64,000 nucleotides of DNA from Nocardioides luteus (GCF_015752315.1 NZ_JADOVJ010000001.1:2968501-3032500); one strand, 5' to 3'. Counted from the first letter of the stretch, positions 16,472 through 25,665 are shown. Notes: generated by a model from the letters alone, not told the origin. A program made the numbers and translations.

Positions 16472-17716
16472 ATGAGCCTCGGACTGGTCAGAGCCTGGGA
16501 ACCACCGTCTCCTCGGCTGGCCGGCCTTCTCCGGCAAGCCGTCCTGACGATGCTCGACCAGGTCGAGGAGCTGCTCGCGACGATCGACGCCGCAAGCTTC
16601 GAGGTGAACCGTGAGCTGCTCGAGCTGGCTCCAGGACTCGCCGGTCCGCTGCGGGCCGCGGGCCGCTCCAACGTGACGGTCTGGGCCACGGCCAACCTTC
16701 GTAAGCCCGGCCTTCCCGTGCCCGCCAATTTGAGCCCGGAGAACGTCGACTTCGCCCGGGACGTCGTACGCCACGGGTTCGACGAGACGATCCTCAGCGG
16801 GTTCCGCGTGGGACAGAACCTGGCCATGCAGGCCGCGACCGATGTGGCCTTCCGGGTCACCGACGACCACGACGACCTCCGCGAGCTGCTGGCGTTGGTG
16901 GCGCGGTCGATCTTCGCCTACGTCGAGGAGACGCTCGAGGGAATCGGCACGATGATCCGCGCCGAACGCTCTCAGCTGCGCGACGCGACCACGGCCGCCA
17001 GGGCCGAAGCCGTGGCGCTCATCCTCGAGGGAGGACCGATCTCCGAGCGACGGGCCACCCAGCTGCTCAGCTACGACGTCGCTCGGTCGCACACGGCCGC
17101 GATCGTCTGGTCCGACGAGACGCCACCCGAGGGCGCGCTCGAGGCCGCGGCCAGCGAGCTGGCCCGTGCGGGTGGTACGGCGCGCCCACTCATCCTCCCG
17201 GTCGGACGATCGACCCTGTGGGTCTGGCTCTCCGGAGGCGACACCGGTGACCTCGGCTCACGACTGCGACAGAAACTTCCCCAGGCCGCCACGGACATCC
17301 GAGTTGCCACCGGCCGGCCGGGACCGGGTCTCGCGGGCTTCCGCAAGAGTCACCACGAGGCAGCGGCGACACAGCGGTTGGCGCGGAGGCTGCCCCTGCA
17401 CAGCAACATCACCTCCTACGACGAAGTCGAGGTCGTGGCACTGGCCAGCAGCAACGAGGACCAGGCCCGCGAGTTCGTGGCCCGCACACTGGGCCCACTC
17501 GCCGACGCACCCGCAGAGGTCCGCGAGACCCTGCGGACGTATCTGCGGCAGGAGTGCAACCTGACCCGGACTGCTCAGGTCGAGTTCGCACATCGCAACA
17601 CGGTCGCCACACGACTGGAGCGAGCGAGAGACCTCCTGCCCCACGAGCTCACCGAGCGGACTCTCCAGGTTGGCCTGGCCCTGGAGGTCGCCCGCGTCAT
17701 CGGATCCGCCTCATAG
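16472..17716 (+). CDS. PucR/CdaR-family transcriptional regulator
   Basis: Regulator of 414 residues. The C-terminal PucR helix-turn-helix is readable from about residue 350: LRTYLRQECNLTRTAQV followed by HRNTVATRLERARDLL. The central GGDEF-like CdaR domain holds ALILEGGPISERRATQLLSY. The N-terminal 120 residues look like an RsbRD-type helical sensor. The start is ATG 16472 with GAAGGGTGGG upstream. It diverges from the P450-ferredoxin-reductase operon and is its probable regulator. Confidence 0.9.
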   Translation: MSLGLVRAWEPPSPRLAGLLRQAVLTMLDQVEELLATIDAASFEVNRELLELAPGLAGPLRAAGRSNVTVWATANLRKPGLPVPANLSPENVDFARDVVRHGFDETILSGFRVGQNLAMQAATDVAFRVTDDHDDLRELLALVARSIFAYVEETLEGIGTMIRAERSQLRDATTAARAEAVALILEGGPISERRATQLLSYDVARSHTAAIVWSDETPPEGALEAAASELARAGGTARPLILPVGRSTLWVWLSGGDTGDLGSRLRQKLPQAATDIRVATGRPGPGLAGFRKSHHEAAATQRLARRLPLHSNITSYDEVEVVALASSNEDQAREFVARTLGPLADAPAEVRETLRTYLRQECNLTRTAQVEFAHRNTVATRLERARDLLPHELTERTLQVGLALEVARVIGSAS

Positions 17717-17818
17717 GCCAGGTCGGCGCCGCTTGACGGACTGGGCGCCTGCTCGACCGCGTAGTTGAAGACGCCGTAGAGCAGTCCGTGGTAGTTCGCC
17801 TTGGTCTTCAGCTGTACA

Positions 17819-17848
17819 GAGAAACCCCAGGGAGACCTGGGGTTTCTC
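17819..17848. terminator. Bidirectional hairpin between pucR and alcohol dehydrogenase
   Basis: A perfect 13-bp stem GAGAAACCCCAGG/CCTGGGGTTTCTC with the tetraloop GAGA, lying between two convergent genes. The flanking bases are not a strong T-tract on either side. Confidence 0.7.
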
Positions 17849-17934
17849 GCATTTCAGCCTCACGCCGAGACTCGCCGGGACACCAAGTGGTCGGAGGCCC
17901 CGGAGATGGCACGGATCGAGCGCGAGAAGCGGTC

Positions 17935-18951
17935 TCAGAGCTCGAAGACGAGCCGTGCCGAGGTACGCGCATGGAGTACGTCGTCGATCGACTCGTTGAC
18001 CTCCTCGAGCTTGCGCGGCTCCGCGATGACGCGGGTGCGCCCCAGCGCGTGGAGCCGGAAGACCTCGGCGAGATCCTCTCGGGTGCCGACGATCGAGCCG
18101 ATCACGCTGATCCCGAACAGCACGGTCTGGAAGATCGGCAGGTGCATCGGGCCCTCGCTCTCCGGCGGAAGCCCGACACAGACCAGCCGACCCCCGCGGC
18201 GCAGCGACGCGAACGCCTGCTCGAACGCCTTGGGGGTCACCGCGAGCGCGACGGCGACATCAGCACCGCCGAGGTCCGCGATCGCCTGCACGGGGTCGGT
18301 GGTGGCGGCGTTGACGGTGTGGTCCGCGCCCAGCTCGCGAGCGAGGTCGAGCTTCTCGTCGGTGAGGTCGACCGCGATGACCTCGGCGCCGACCAGTCGG
18401 GCGTACTGAACCGCGAGGTGGCCCAGACCGCCGATCCCGAAGACGGCGACCCTCTCCCCCGGCGTCACCTGGGCGACCTTGATCGCCTTGTACGTCGTGA
18501 CCCCGGCGCAGGTCAGCGGCGCCGCGTCGAACGAGGAGACTCCTTCAGGGACGGCCACGACGTAGTTCGCGTCGGCGACGGCGTACTCGGCGAAGGCGCC
18601 GTCGACCGAGTAACCACTGTTCCGTTGCTCCTCGCAGAGCGTCTCCCAGCCGCTGACGCAGTAGCCACAGCGGCCGCACGCGTGGCCGAGCCAGGCGATC
18701 GCGACACGGTCACCGACCGCACGGTGCGCGACACCCTCGCCCAGCGCGGTGACGACACCGACCCCTTCGTGACCGGGGACGAACGGCGGAGCCGGCTTCA
18801 CCGGCCAGTCGCCGTGGGCGGCGTGGATGTCGGTGTGACAGAGCCCGCACGTCTCGAGCTGCACGAGCACCTGGCCCGGGCCGGGTTCGGGGACAGGACG
18901 GTCCTGGATCTCCAGGGGCCGGTCGAAGCCGGTGACGACTGCTGCTCTCAT
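17935..18951 (-). CDS. Zinc-dependent alcohol dehydrogenase (AdhP-like)
   Basis: Medium-chain dehydrogenase of 338 residues. The catalytic zinc ligands are Cys in TCGLCHTD, His in GHEGVG and a later Cys/Glu; the structural zinc cluster is CGRCGYCVSGWETLC. The Rossmann motif GIGGLGHLAVQYA binds NAD(P). ATG 18951 is preceded by AAGGAGA; the open frame upstream to 19041 has no family sequence. It oxidises primary alcohols or reduces aldehydes. It is divergent from a TetR regulator across a 324-bp gap. Confidence 0.95.
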   Translation of the reverse strand: MRAAVVTGFDRPLEIQDRPVPEPGPGQVLVQLETCGLCHTDIHAAHGDWPVKPAPPFVPGHEGVGVVTALGEGVAHRAVGDRVAIAWLGHACGRCGYCVSGWETLCEEQRNSGYSVDGAFAEYAVADANYVVAVPEGVSSFDAAPLTCAGVTTYKAIKVAQVTPGERVAVFGIGGLGHLAVQYARLVGAEVIAVDLTDEKLDLARELGADHTVNAATTDPVQAIADLGGADVAVALAVTPKAFEQAFASLRRGGRLVCVGLPPESEGPMHLPIFQTVLFGISVIGSIVGTREDLAEVFRLHALGRTRVIAEPRKLEEVNESIDDVLHARTSARLVFEL

Positions 18952-19275
18952 GTCAGTTCTCCTTCGGGTGGACGTCTGGCATCCACTGCACCTCACCCGC
19001 CGATCCGGGATGAGTGCCGAATGTCCTGGGCCCTCAGGCACTTGGTCGAGGCGTCAGGTGCTCCGGGTCACGCGATCCGGTACCGGACGAACCTCCCGCG
19101 GCAACGTACGATCACCGCGGCACTTCGCTATCGCGGCGTTGTGCCGACACACGCCAGCCGACGGCTCGTCGACACGTATACCGTCCCTGCTGCCAGGGCC
19201 GGTCCCGTGTCTACGGCAGGCTCGCGTGCCTTCCCCCCGAACCAGCGCGTCGACACGTGCCAAGGAGTGACGCTC
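18952..19275. promoter_or_regulatory. Divergent control region, adh / TetR
   Basis: A gene-free 324 bp. CGTCGACACGT occurs twice as a direct repeat (19167-19177 and 19248-19258), with a weaker relative CCGACACACG near 19145. These are candidate regulator sites for the downstream TetR protein; no convincing -35/-10 pair was picked out. Confidence 0.35.
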
Positions 19276-19926
19276 GTGACCAACCTCCACCCGATGCCCG
19301 TACCTGCGGGGCAGATGCGGGCAGCCATGATCGAGGCGGCTCGGCGGCTGTTGGAGGATTCCCCCATTCGCAACGTCTCGATCAGAGAGGTGTGCGAAGC
19401 CGTGGGTGTGGGAAAGTCCGTGCTGTACCGACACTTCGGCGACAAGAACGGACTCCTCAGCGCGGTGATCGACGAGGCGTTCAACCGCTACATCGAACGC
19501 AAACGCTCCCGCGAACACACGGCCGACCCGGTGACAGACCTTCATGCCTGCTGGGACGACTACCTCGACTTCGCGGCCGCCAACCCGGCGCTCTACCGAC
19601 TGATGTTCTCCCCCGCCATGCCCAAGATGCCGGACGCAGCAGGGAGGATCTTCGTCCTCCTCACCGAGGCGCTCGACCGTTGCGCCGTCGCCGGCGCCCT
19701 CCGCATCCCGAGCCGGGAAGCCGCACAGATGATCCTCTCGGCGAACACCGGGGTCGCGCTGAGCCTCCTCTCCCAGCCCGACCGGTTCGGCGATCCGGAA
19801 CTGTCGGCGCGCGTTCGCGATGCCGTCTTCGCCATCTGCCTCACCAGCGGTACGAACCGGCCGGAGGCCCCGGGCACGCAGGCGCTCGACGACGGCTTCG
19901 AGATCGGCGGCCGGTACCGCCGCTAG
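19276..19926 (+). CDS. TetR-family transcriptional regulator
   Basis: Repressor of 216 residues. HTH: SIREVCEAVGVGKSVLYRHF, preceded by MIEAARRLLEDSPI. GTG 19276 is chosen for the AAGGAG nine bases upstream; the frame stays open far upstream but with no family sequence. The ligand domain (DYLDFAAANPALYRLMFSP) is TetR_C-like. It diverges from alcohol dehydrogenase and probably controls it. Its TAG stop shares the four bases CTAG with the stop of the convergent histidine kinase gene. Confidence 0.9.
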   Translation: MTNLHPMPVPAGQMRAAMIEAARRLLEDSPIRNVSIREVCEAVGVGKSVLYRHFGDKNGLLSAVIDEAFNRYIERKRSREHTADPVTDLHACWDDYLDFAAANPALYRLMFSPAMPKMPDAAGRIFVLLTEALDRCAVAGALRIPSREAAQMILSANTGVALSLLSQPDRFGDPELSARVRDAVFAICLTSGTNRPEAPGTQALDDGFEIGGRYRR

Positions 19927-21143
19927 CCCGGCACACGCACCTGCACCACGAGGCCGCCGCCCTCGCGTGGCTGGGCGGTGACGGAGCCGTGGTGCGCTCG
20001 CGCGATCGCCTCGACGATCGAGAGGCCCAGACCCACGCCCCGGTCCACGACGATCCGGTCGCGGTCCAGGCGACGGAACGGCTGGAACAGCTCCGCGACC
20101 TCGTACGCCGGCACCTCCGGGCCGGTGTTGGTGACGACGACCTCGGCGTGCTCGTCGACGGACCGGCATCGTGCCTCGACCCACCCACCGGCGACGTTGT
20201 GACGGATGCCGTTCTCCACCAGGTTGGCGACGAGTCGCTCGAGCAGGATGGCGTCGCCCGAGGTGGGCGTCTCCCCCACGTCCGTGCGGACCTCGACACC
20301 CGCCGACTCGGCCTCAGGAGCGGTGAGGTCGGCGACGTGCTCGACGATGTCGGCGAGGTCGACGGGCCGGCGGTCGATCGGCCCGTTCTCGGCGCCGGCG
20401 AGGTCGAGCAGGCCGGAGATGAGCGCCTCGTGCCGGGCGTTGAGAGCCAGCAGGTCGGCACCGAGCGTACGCAGGTCCGACGAGGCGTCGGGCCGGTGCA
20501 TCGCCAGCTCCACCATCGCCCGACCGACCGTGAGCGGCGTACGCAGCTCGTGGGACGCGTTGGCCACGAACCGGCGCTGCCCGGCGAAGGAGCGGTCGAG
20601 CCGGCCGACCATCGCGTCGAAGGCGTCGGCCAGCTCCTTGACCTCGTCGTCGGGACCCTTCAGCTCGATCCGCTCCCCCAGACCCATGTCGGCGGCCGGA
20701 GCCGCGGAGATCCGGTGAGCCGTGGCGGTGACGGTGTGGAGCGGGGCGAGCACCCGGCCCGAGATGAACCAGCCGAGCACGCAGGCGATGATCAGCACGA
20801 CCACCAGGGCGATCGCCCCCTGGATCAGCAGCGACTCCGCTGCCGCGCTCTGCAGCTCCTGCCGCTGGGCGAGCAGCCAGTCCCGCGCCTGCGGACCCGT
20901 GAGGACGTCGCCCTTCTGCGTCTCCACGTAGGTGGTGTCGAGCAGCTGCTGGAGCGCGTCCGGGTCGTCGCCGGGGCCGGGCAGCCGGGTCGCCTTCACG
21001 ATCATCGACCCGCCCGAATCGAGCTGGTTGACGAAGAGGCCATAGGTCACCGCGAGCAGCAGCCCGCCAGCGAGCAGGAACAGACCCGCGTAGGTGAGCG
21101 TGAGCCGCGCCCGCAGGCCCAGTCGGTTGGGCAGGATCCTCAT
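19923..21143 (-). CDS. Sensor histidine kinase
   Basis: Membrane sensor of 406 residues. TM1 is about residues 12-33, an extracytoplasmic loop of about 75 residues follows, then TM2 (ALVVVLIIACVLGWFI), a HAMP region, the phospho-acceptor box FVANASHELRTPLTVGR and ATP-binding N-box LVANLVENGIRHN with G-boxes ending GVGLGLSIVEAIA. ATG 21143 overlaps the response-regulator stop (ATGA). Together they form a two-component system divergent from an efflux operon, which is its likely target. Confidence 0.95.
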   Translation of the reverse strand: MRILPNRLGLRARLTLTYAGLFLLAGGLLLAVTYGLFVNQLDSGGSMIVKATRLPGPGDDPDALQQLLDTTYVETQKGDVLTGPQARDWLLAQRQELQSAAAESLLIQGAIALVVVLIIACVLGWFISGRVLAPLHTVTATAHRISAAPAADMGLGERIELKGPDDEVKELADAFDAMVGRLDRSFAGQRRFVANASHELRTPLTVGRAMVELAMHRPDASSDLRTLGADLLALNARHEALISGLLDLAGAENGPIDRRPVDLADIVEHVADLTAPEAESAGVEVRTDVGETPTSGDAILLERLVANLVENGIRHNVAGGWVEARCRSVDEHAEVVVTNTGPEVPAYEVAELFQPFRRLDRDRIVVDRGVGLGLSIVEAIARAHHGSVTAQPREGGGLVVQVRVPG

Positions 21144-21796
21144 CGCAGCCGGTACCCCACACCGGTGACCGTCTCCACCAACGGTGGATCACCCAGCTTG
21201 CGGCGCAGCTTGTGCAGGGTCACCCGCACGGCGTTGGTGAACGGGTCGGCGTGCTCGTCCCACACCTTCTCCAGCAGGTGCTCCGCCGAGACCGGCGCAC
21301 CGTCGGCCATCATCAGCTCCGCCAGCACTCCGAACTCCTTGCGGGCGAGCGGGACGTAGCGGCCGCCCCGGAACACCTCCCGGCGGCTGGGGTCGAGGGT
21401 CAGGTCTCCACGGCGCAGCACCGGCGGCACCGCCTGGCGCGAGCGCCGTCCGAGGGCCAGCACCCGGGCGGCGAGCTCGGGGAACGCGAACGGCTTGGTG
21501 AGGTAGTCGTCGGCCCCCAGGGCGAGCCCGGAGACCCGCTGGGTGACGTCGGCCGCGGCCGTCAGCATCAGGACCCGCGCACCGGACTCCGAACCCACGA
21601 TCTGGTGACAGACCTGGTCGCCGTGGACGACCGGCAGGTCGCGGTCGAGGACGACCACGTCGTACTCGTTGACGCCGACCCGCTCCAACGCCTGCCCACC
21701 GTCGAGGGCGACGTCGACGGCATGGCTCTGCTGCCGCAGCCATTCGGCCACGGACTCCGCCAGCTGCGGCTCGTCCTCGACCACCAGCACCCGCAT
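21140..21796 (-). CDS. OmpR-family response regulator
   Basis: Response regulator of 218 residues. The receiver domain contains VEDEP and the phospho-acceptor Asp in VVVLDRDLPVVHG, with Thr (LMLTAAAD) and Lys (YLTKPFAF). The C-terminal winged helix reads LLEKVWDEHADPF then VRVTLHKLRRKLG. The start is ATG 21796 with AAGGAGTGAGG upstream. It is cotranscribed with the kinase (ATGA). The direct repeats just upstream suggest autoregulation and control of the divergent efflux genes. Confidence 0.95.
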   Translation of the reverse strand: MRVLVVEDEPQLAESVAEWLRQQSHAVDVALDGGQALERVGVNEYDVVVLDRDLPVVHGDQVCHQIVGSESGARVLMLTAAADVTQRVSGLALGADDYLTKPFAFPELAARVLALGRRSRQAVPPVLRRGDLTLDPSRREVFRGGRYVPLARKEFGVLAELMMADGAPVSAEHLLEKVWDEHADPFTNAVRVTLHKLRRKLGDPPLVETVTGVGYRLR

Positions 21797-21816
21797 CGCC
21801 TCACTCCTTCTCGACC

Positions 21817-21866
21817 CATGACTCGACTCATGACCCGGCTCATGACCGGTCCCTCCGGACCGGTCA
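21817..21866. promoter_or_regulatory. CATGAC direct repeats plus palindrome upstream of the response regulator
   Basis: CATGAC occurs three times at exact 12-bp spacing (21817, 21829, 21841), a layout like OmpR-family tandem half-sites. The third copy runs into a perfect inverted repeat TGACCGGTCC/GGACCGGTCA around CTCC (21843-21866). It lies in the 207-bp gap between the two-component genes and the divergent lipoprotein/efflux operon. Confidence 0.5.
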
Positions 21867-22003
21867 GCCTGCCGCGTACGGCATTTCCTCGACGTTAACC
21901 CGTGCCAGATCACCGGGAAACGCATTCCCGAGTTGGCTGGGGCCGCCGGCCCGGACGCCACCCAGCCCGGGCCAGCGCCATGACCCCGACTCGAGGAGAA
22001 TCC

Positions 22004-22558
22004 ATGTTCACCCGAACACTCACCGCCGCGGCGTTGGTCGCGCTCGGCCTGACCCTGACCGCCTGCGGCGGGGACGACACCGGCGGGATCGCGTCGGCCG
22101 GCGGGGACAGCACCGCCGACGCCGATGCGAGCGCGGCCGCTGGCGACGAAGGCGGCGACCGCGAGCAGATGCTGAAGTTCACCAAGTGCCTGCGCGAGCA
22201 CGGCCTCGAGGTCGAGGACCCGCCGCCGGGTGAGGGGCTGAAGCTCCAGCTCGGTGGCGGCGGTGGACAGCAGGTCGACCGCGAGACGGTGCAGAAGGCG
22301 ATGGAGGCCTGCCAGGAGTACGCCCCGCAGGGGCAGATGGGCGCCGACAACCCCGAGATGCGCGAGGCGATGCTGGAGATGGCCGAGTGCATGCGGGAGA
22401 ACGGGGTCGAGGACTTCCCCGACCCGGAGCCGGGCCAGATGGGCATGCAGATCACTCCCGAGATCGGTGAGGACCCGCAGTTCGAGGCAGCGCAGGAAGC
22501 CTGCCGCGACATCCTGGAGGACGTTCGGTCCCAGGCGCAGGAGGGGCAGAGCTCGTGA
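22004..22558 (+). CDS. Secreted lipoprotein of an ABC efflux operon
   Basis: 184 residues. ATG 22004 follows GAGGAGAATCC. The signal peptide ends in the lipobox LTAC, followed by a Gly/Ala/Asp-rich linker. The mature part has two similar segments, each with Cys: KFTKCLREHGLEVEDPPP and MAECMRENGVEDFPDPEP, a pattern seen in actinobacterial lipoproteins next to MacAB-like pumps. It overlaps the adaptor gene by GTGA. It is probably an extracytoplasmic accessory or sensor of the pump; function not established. Confidence 0.82.
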   Translation: MFTRTLTAAALVALGLTLTACGGDDTGGIASAGGDSTADADASAAAGDEGGDREQMLKFTKCLREHGLEVEDPPPGEGLKLQLGGGGGQQVDRETVQKAMEACQEYAPQGQMGADNPEMREAMLEMAECMRENGVEDFPDPEPGQMGMQITPEIGEDPQFEAAQEACRDILEDVRSQAQEGQSS

Positions 22559-23721
22559 CCGACATCGATGACGTACCCGTCCGTGCGGAACCGGCCGGGA
22601 GCTCGGTGCCCGGCGAGGCGCTGACGCCACCCGGCCGTCCGCGGCGCACCGCCAAGATCGCGGGGGTCGGCCTCGCCGTCCTCGCGGTCGCCGGCACAGC
22701 GGCCGGCGCGTATGCCTACGCCGACCGCGACGGCAGCTCCGCCACGCAGGACGCGCTCCCCCCGGCGACGGCCGAGGTCACCCGCGGCACGCTCACGGAC
22801 GAGGTCACCGAGGGCGGCACCCTCGGCTACGGAACCCTCGTCCCGATCAGCTCCCGCAGGCCCGGCACCGTCACGGCCCTCCCCGACGAAGGAGAGGTCG
22901 TACGCCGCGGCGAACCGCTCTTCGAGGTCGACGCCACCCCCGTGCCCCTGGTCTACGGCACCGTCCCCGCGTGGCGAGACCTCGCCCCCGGTGTCGAGGG
23001 CAAGGACGTGAAGCAGCTCGAGAAGAACCTCTGGGCGCTGGGCTATCGCGGCTTCGACGTCGACGAGGACTACACCTACGCGACCGCGGACGCCGTCGCG
23101 GAGTGGCAGGAGGACCTCGGCGTCGAGGAGACCGGGAAGATCCGGACCGGTGACGTCGTCGTCCAGCCCGCCGCGGTCAGGATCGGCAGCCTCTCCGCGA
23201 GCCTGGGCGACCAGGCAGGAAACGGGGGTCCGGTGCTGTCCGTGACCGACACCGTCCCCTCGGTGACCGTCACCCTCGACCCCGCCGACCGGCGGATGGC
23301 CGAGGTCGGCGCCGCCGTCGAGGTCACCCTTCCCGACGGCACCCGGGCGGCGGGCAAGGTCACCGACGCCGCCACCAAGGTGTCCGAGGAGTCCGGCGGG
23401 GGCGGCGGGGACGACGGCGAGTCCACCACCACGCTCGAGGTGGTCGCCGTGCTGACCGAGAAGAAGGGCCACGAGGCCGCCGCTGCCTACGACGCCGCGG
23501 CCGTCGACGTCGCCTTCACCGCCGGCGAGCGCAAGGACGTGCTCACCGTCCCGGTCGCTGCGCTGGTCGCCCTCGCCGAGGGCGGCTTCGGCGTCGAGGT
23601 CGTCGAGGGCAGCACCACCGAGTACGTCCCGGTCGAGGCCGGCCTCTTCTCGGGCGGTCGGGTCGAGATCTCCGGCAAGGGCATCACCGAGGGCACCGTC
23701 GTGGGGGTGCCGGGTGAGTGA
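22555..23721 (+). CDS. Periplasmic-adaptor-like (HlyD/MacA) protein with peptidoglycan-binding domain
   Basis: 388 residues starting at GTG 22555. One N-terminal membrane segment (GVGLAVLAVAGTAAGAYAYA) is followed by a beta-barrel/lipoyl-like region (TLGYGTLVPISSRRPGTVTA), then a PG-binding_1 domain (VKQLEKNLWALGYRGFDVDE) and C-terminal barrel elements. Actinobacterial adaptors of ABC exporters carry this inserted cell-wall domain. It links the permease below to the wall or the lipoprotein. It overlaps the next gene by eight bases. Confidence 0.88.
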   Translation: MTDIDDVPVRAEPAGSSVPGEALTPPGRPRRTAKIAGVGLAVLAVAGTAAGAYAYADRDGSSATQDALPPATAEVTRGTLTDEVTEGGTLGYGTLVPISSRRPGTVTALPDEGEVVRRGEPLFEVDATPVPLVYGTVPAWRDLAPGVEGKDVKQLEKNLWALGYRGFDVDEDYTYATADAVAEWQEDLGVEETGKIRTGDVVVQPAAVRIGSLSASLGDQAGNGGPVLSVTDTVPSVTVTLDPADRRMAEVGAAVEVTLPDGTRAAGKVTDAATKVSEESGGGGGDDGESTTTLEVVAVLTEKKGHEAAAAYDAAAVDVAFTAGERKDVLTVPVAALVALAEGGFGVEVVEGSTTEYVPVEAGLFSGGRVEISGKGITEGTVVGVPGE

Positions 23722-24415
23722 GCCGATGATCGAGCTGACCGACGTGCACAAGTCGTACGCCGGCGGCGTGCGCGCCCTCGACGGTGCCAGCGTCCGCATC
23801 GATGCCGGCGAGCTGGTCGGCATCGTCGGCCCCTCCGGATCGGGCAAGTCGACGATGCTGCACATCCTCGGCACCCTGGACCGACCGACCTCCGGCCGGG
23901 TCGGCATCGCCGGGCACGACGTGCGCACGCTCGACGACGCCCAGCTCTCCGCGCTGCGGGCGAGGCGGATCGGCTTCGTCTTCCAGCAGTTCCACCTCGC
24001 CCCCGGGACGACCGCCCTCGACAACGTCGCCGACGGGCTGCTCTACAGCGGCCGACGACGTACCGAGCGTCGCGAGCTGGCCGCCCAGGCGCTGACTCGG
24101 GTCGGCCTCGGCCACCGGCTGACCCACCGGCCGCACGAGCTCTCCGGTGGTGAGAAGCAGCGGGTGGCGATCGCCCGGGCGGTCGCCGGTGGGCCCGCGC
24201 TCCTGCTCGCCGACGAGCCGACCGGTGCCCTGGACTCGGCGTCCGGGTCCGGGGTGATGGAGCTCCTCGGGGACCTCCACCGCGACGGCACGACCGTCGT
24301 GATCATCACCCACGACCACGACATCGCCCGATCGCTGCCGCGACAGATCGGGATCCGCGACGGCCGGATCGTCTCCGACAGCTCCTCGGTGTCCCTGGTG
24401 GGTGGTCGCCGATGA
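23714..24415 (+). CDS. ABC exporter ATPase (MacB/LolD-type)
   Basis: ATP-binding subunit of 233 residues starting at GTG 23714. Walker A is GPSGSGKST, the Q-loop follows in FVFQQFHL, the signature is LSGGEKQRVAIARA, Walker B is LLLADEPTGALD and the H-loop is IITHDHD. It is coupled to the permease gene by an ATGA overlap. It powers the adaptor/permease pair, probably for export of a toxic compound or a lipid-like substrate. Confidence 0.95.
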   Translation: MSEPMIELTDVHKSYAGGVRALDGASVRIDAGELVGIVGPSGSGKSTMLHILGTLDRPTSGRVGIAGHDVRTLDDAQLSALRARRIGFVFQQFHLAPGTTALDNVADGLLYSGRRRTERRELAAQALTRVGLGHRLTHRPHELSGGEKQRVAIARAVAGGPALLLADEPTGALDSASGSGVMELLGDLHRDGTTVVIITHDHDIARSLPRQIGIRDGRIVSDSSSVSLVGGRR

Positions 24416-25611
24416 GCACGCTGACACCCAGCCGGCTCAGTGCCGGCGACCGGCTGCGGGTCGGAGCCGCCGGGCTGCGGACCCGACCGATGCGGGTCTT
24501 CCTCTCCTCGCTGGGGATCGCGATCGGGATCGCGGCGATGATCGCGGTCGTCGGCATCTCCACCTCCTCCCGCGCCGACCTCGACGCCCAGCTCGACGCG
24601 CTCGGCACCAACCTGCTGAGCGCGCAGAACGGCACGACCATGATGGGCGCGCAGGCGGTGCTGCCGCTGTCCGCGGAGGCGATGGTCGGCCGGATCGGCC
24701 CGGTCACCGACGTCTCCGCCATCGGCGTCGTGCCCGACGCCCGGGTCTACCGCTCCGACAAGATCCCTGCGGCCGAGACCAAGGGGATCGCGGCGTACGC
24801 GGCCCGGACGGACCTTCTGGAGACCACTTCCACCGAGCTCGCCGCCGGGATCTGGCTGAACGACTCGACCGCCCAGTACCCGGCCGTGGTGCTCGGTTCG
24901 GCGGCCGCGGAGCGGCTGGGCGTGAGCTCGCCGAGCCCCGACGTACAGATCCTCGTCGGGGGACGGTGGTTCACCGTCGTCGGGATCCTGGAACCCTCCC
25001 CGCTGGTGCCCGAGATCGACTCCGGGGCGTTGATCGGCTGGCCGGTCGCCCAGGAGGTGCTCGGCTTCGACGGGCATCCCACCACCCTCTATGCCCGAGC
25101 CGCGCCGGACCAGGTGGAATCGGTCCAGGAGGTGCTCGGCGCCACCGCCAACCCGGAGGCCCCCGGTGAGGTCGACGTCGCCCAGCCCTCCGACGCACTC
25201 GAGGCGCAGCAGGCGGCCGACCAGGCCTTCACCGCCCTGCTGCTCGGCATCGGCGCGGTCGCGCTGGTGGTCGGCGGCGTCGGCGTGGCCAACACGATGG
25301 TGATCTCGGTGCTGGAGCGGCGTGCCGAGATCGGTCTGCGCCGCTCGCTGGGTGCGACCCGCGGCCAGATCCGCTCCCAGTTCCTGACCGAGTCGCTGCT
25401 GCTCTCGCTGCTCGGCGGACTCGCGGGGGTCGCCATCGGCGGGGCCGTCACCCTGGCGTACGCCCTGACGCAGGGGTGGACCCCGGTGGTCCCGCCCTGG
25501 GCGCTGGGCGGTGGCCTCGGCGCCACCTTGCTGGTCGGCTGCGTCGCAGGTCTCTACCCGGCGGCACGGGCGGCGCGGCTCTCGCCGACGGAGGCGCTCG
25601 CGACCCCGTGA
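24412..25611 (+). CDS. ABC exporter permease (MacB/FtsX-type)
   Basis: 399 residues with one N-terminal membrane segment (VFLSSLGIAIGIAAMIAVVG), a large extracytoplasmic MacB core domain and three C-terminal segments with the FtsX signature (VLERRAEIGLRRSLGATRGQ). The start is ATG 24412. It is the last gene of the lipoprotein-adaptor-ATPase-permease operon, and a strong bidirectional hairpin follows. Confidence 0.95.
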   Translation: MSTLTPSRLSAGDRLRVGAAGLRTRPMRVFLSSLGIAIGIAAMIAVVGISTSSRADLDAQLDALGTNLLSAQNGTTMMGAQAVLPLSAEAMVGRIGPVTDVSAIGVVPDARVYRSDKIPAAETKGIAAYAARTDLLETTSTELAAGIWLNDSTAQYPAVVLGSAAAERLGVSSPSPDVQILVGGRWFTVVGILEPSPLVPEIDSGALIGWPVAQEVLGFDGHPTTLYARAAPDQVESVQEVLGATANPEAPGEVDVAQPSDALEAQQAADQAFTALLLGIGAVALVVGGVGVANTMVISVLERRAEIGLRRSLGATRGQIRSQFLTESLLLSLLGGLAGVAIGGAVTLAYALTQGWTPVVPPWALGGGLGATLLVGCVAGLYPAARAARLSPTEALATP

Positions 25612-25629
25612 CGGCCGAGGCGTCGCACG

Positions 25630-25665
25630 CGCCGTCCCACCGGTGAACGTACTGGTGGGACGGCG
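25630..25665. terminator. Bidirectional terminator
   Basis: A perfect 12-bp stem CGCCGTCCCACC/GGTGGGACGGCG with a 12-base loop, placed between the convergent efflux permease and acyl-CoA dehydrogenase genes. Confidence 0.75.

Noticed and set aside
19167..19258. CGTCGACACGT direct repeats as firm TetR operators
   Set aside because: The repeats are 81 bp apart and not clearly palindromic over an operator length; kept only as candidates.
19014..21359. 781-codon plus-strand open frame across TetR and histidine kinase genes
   Set aside because: It crosses the TetR gene in a different frame and the kinase gene antisense, with no recognisable domain.
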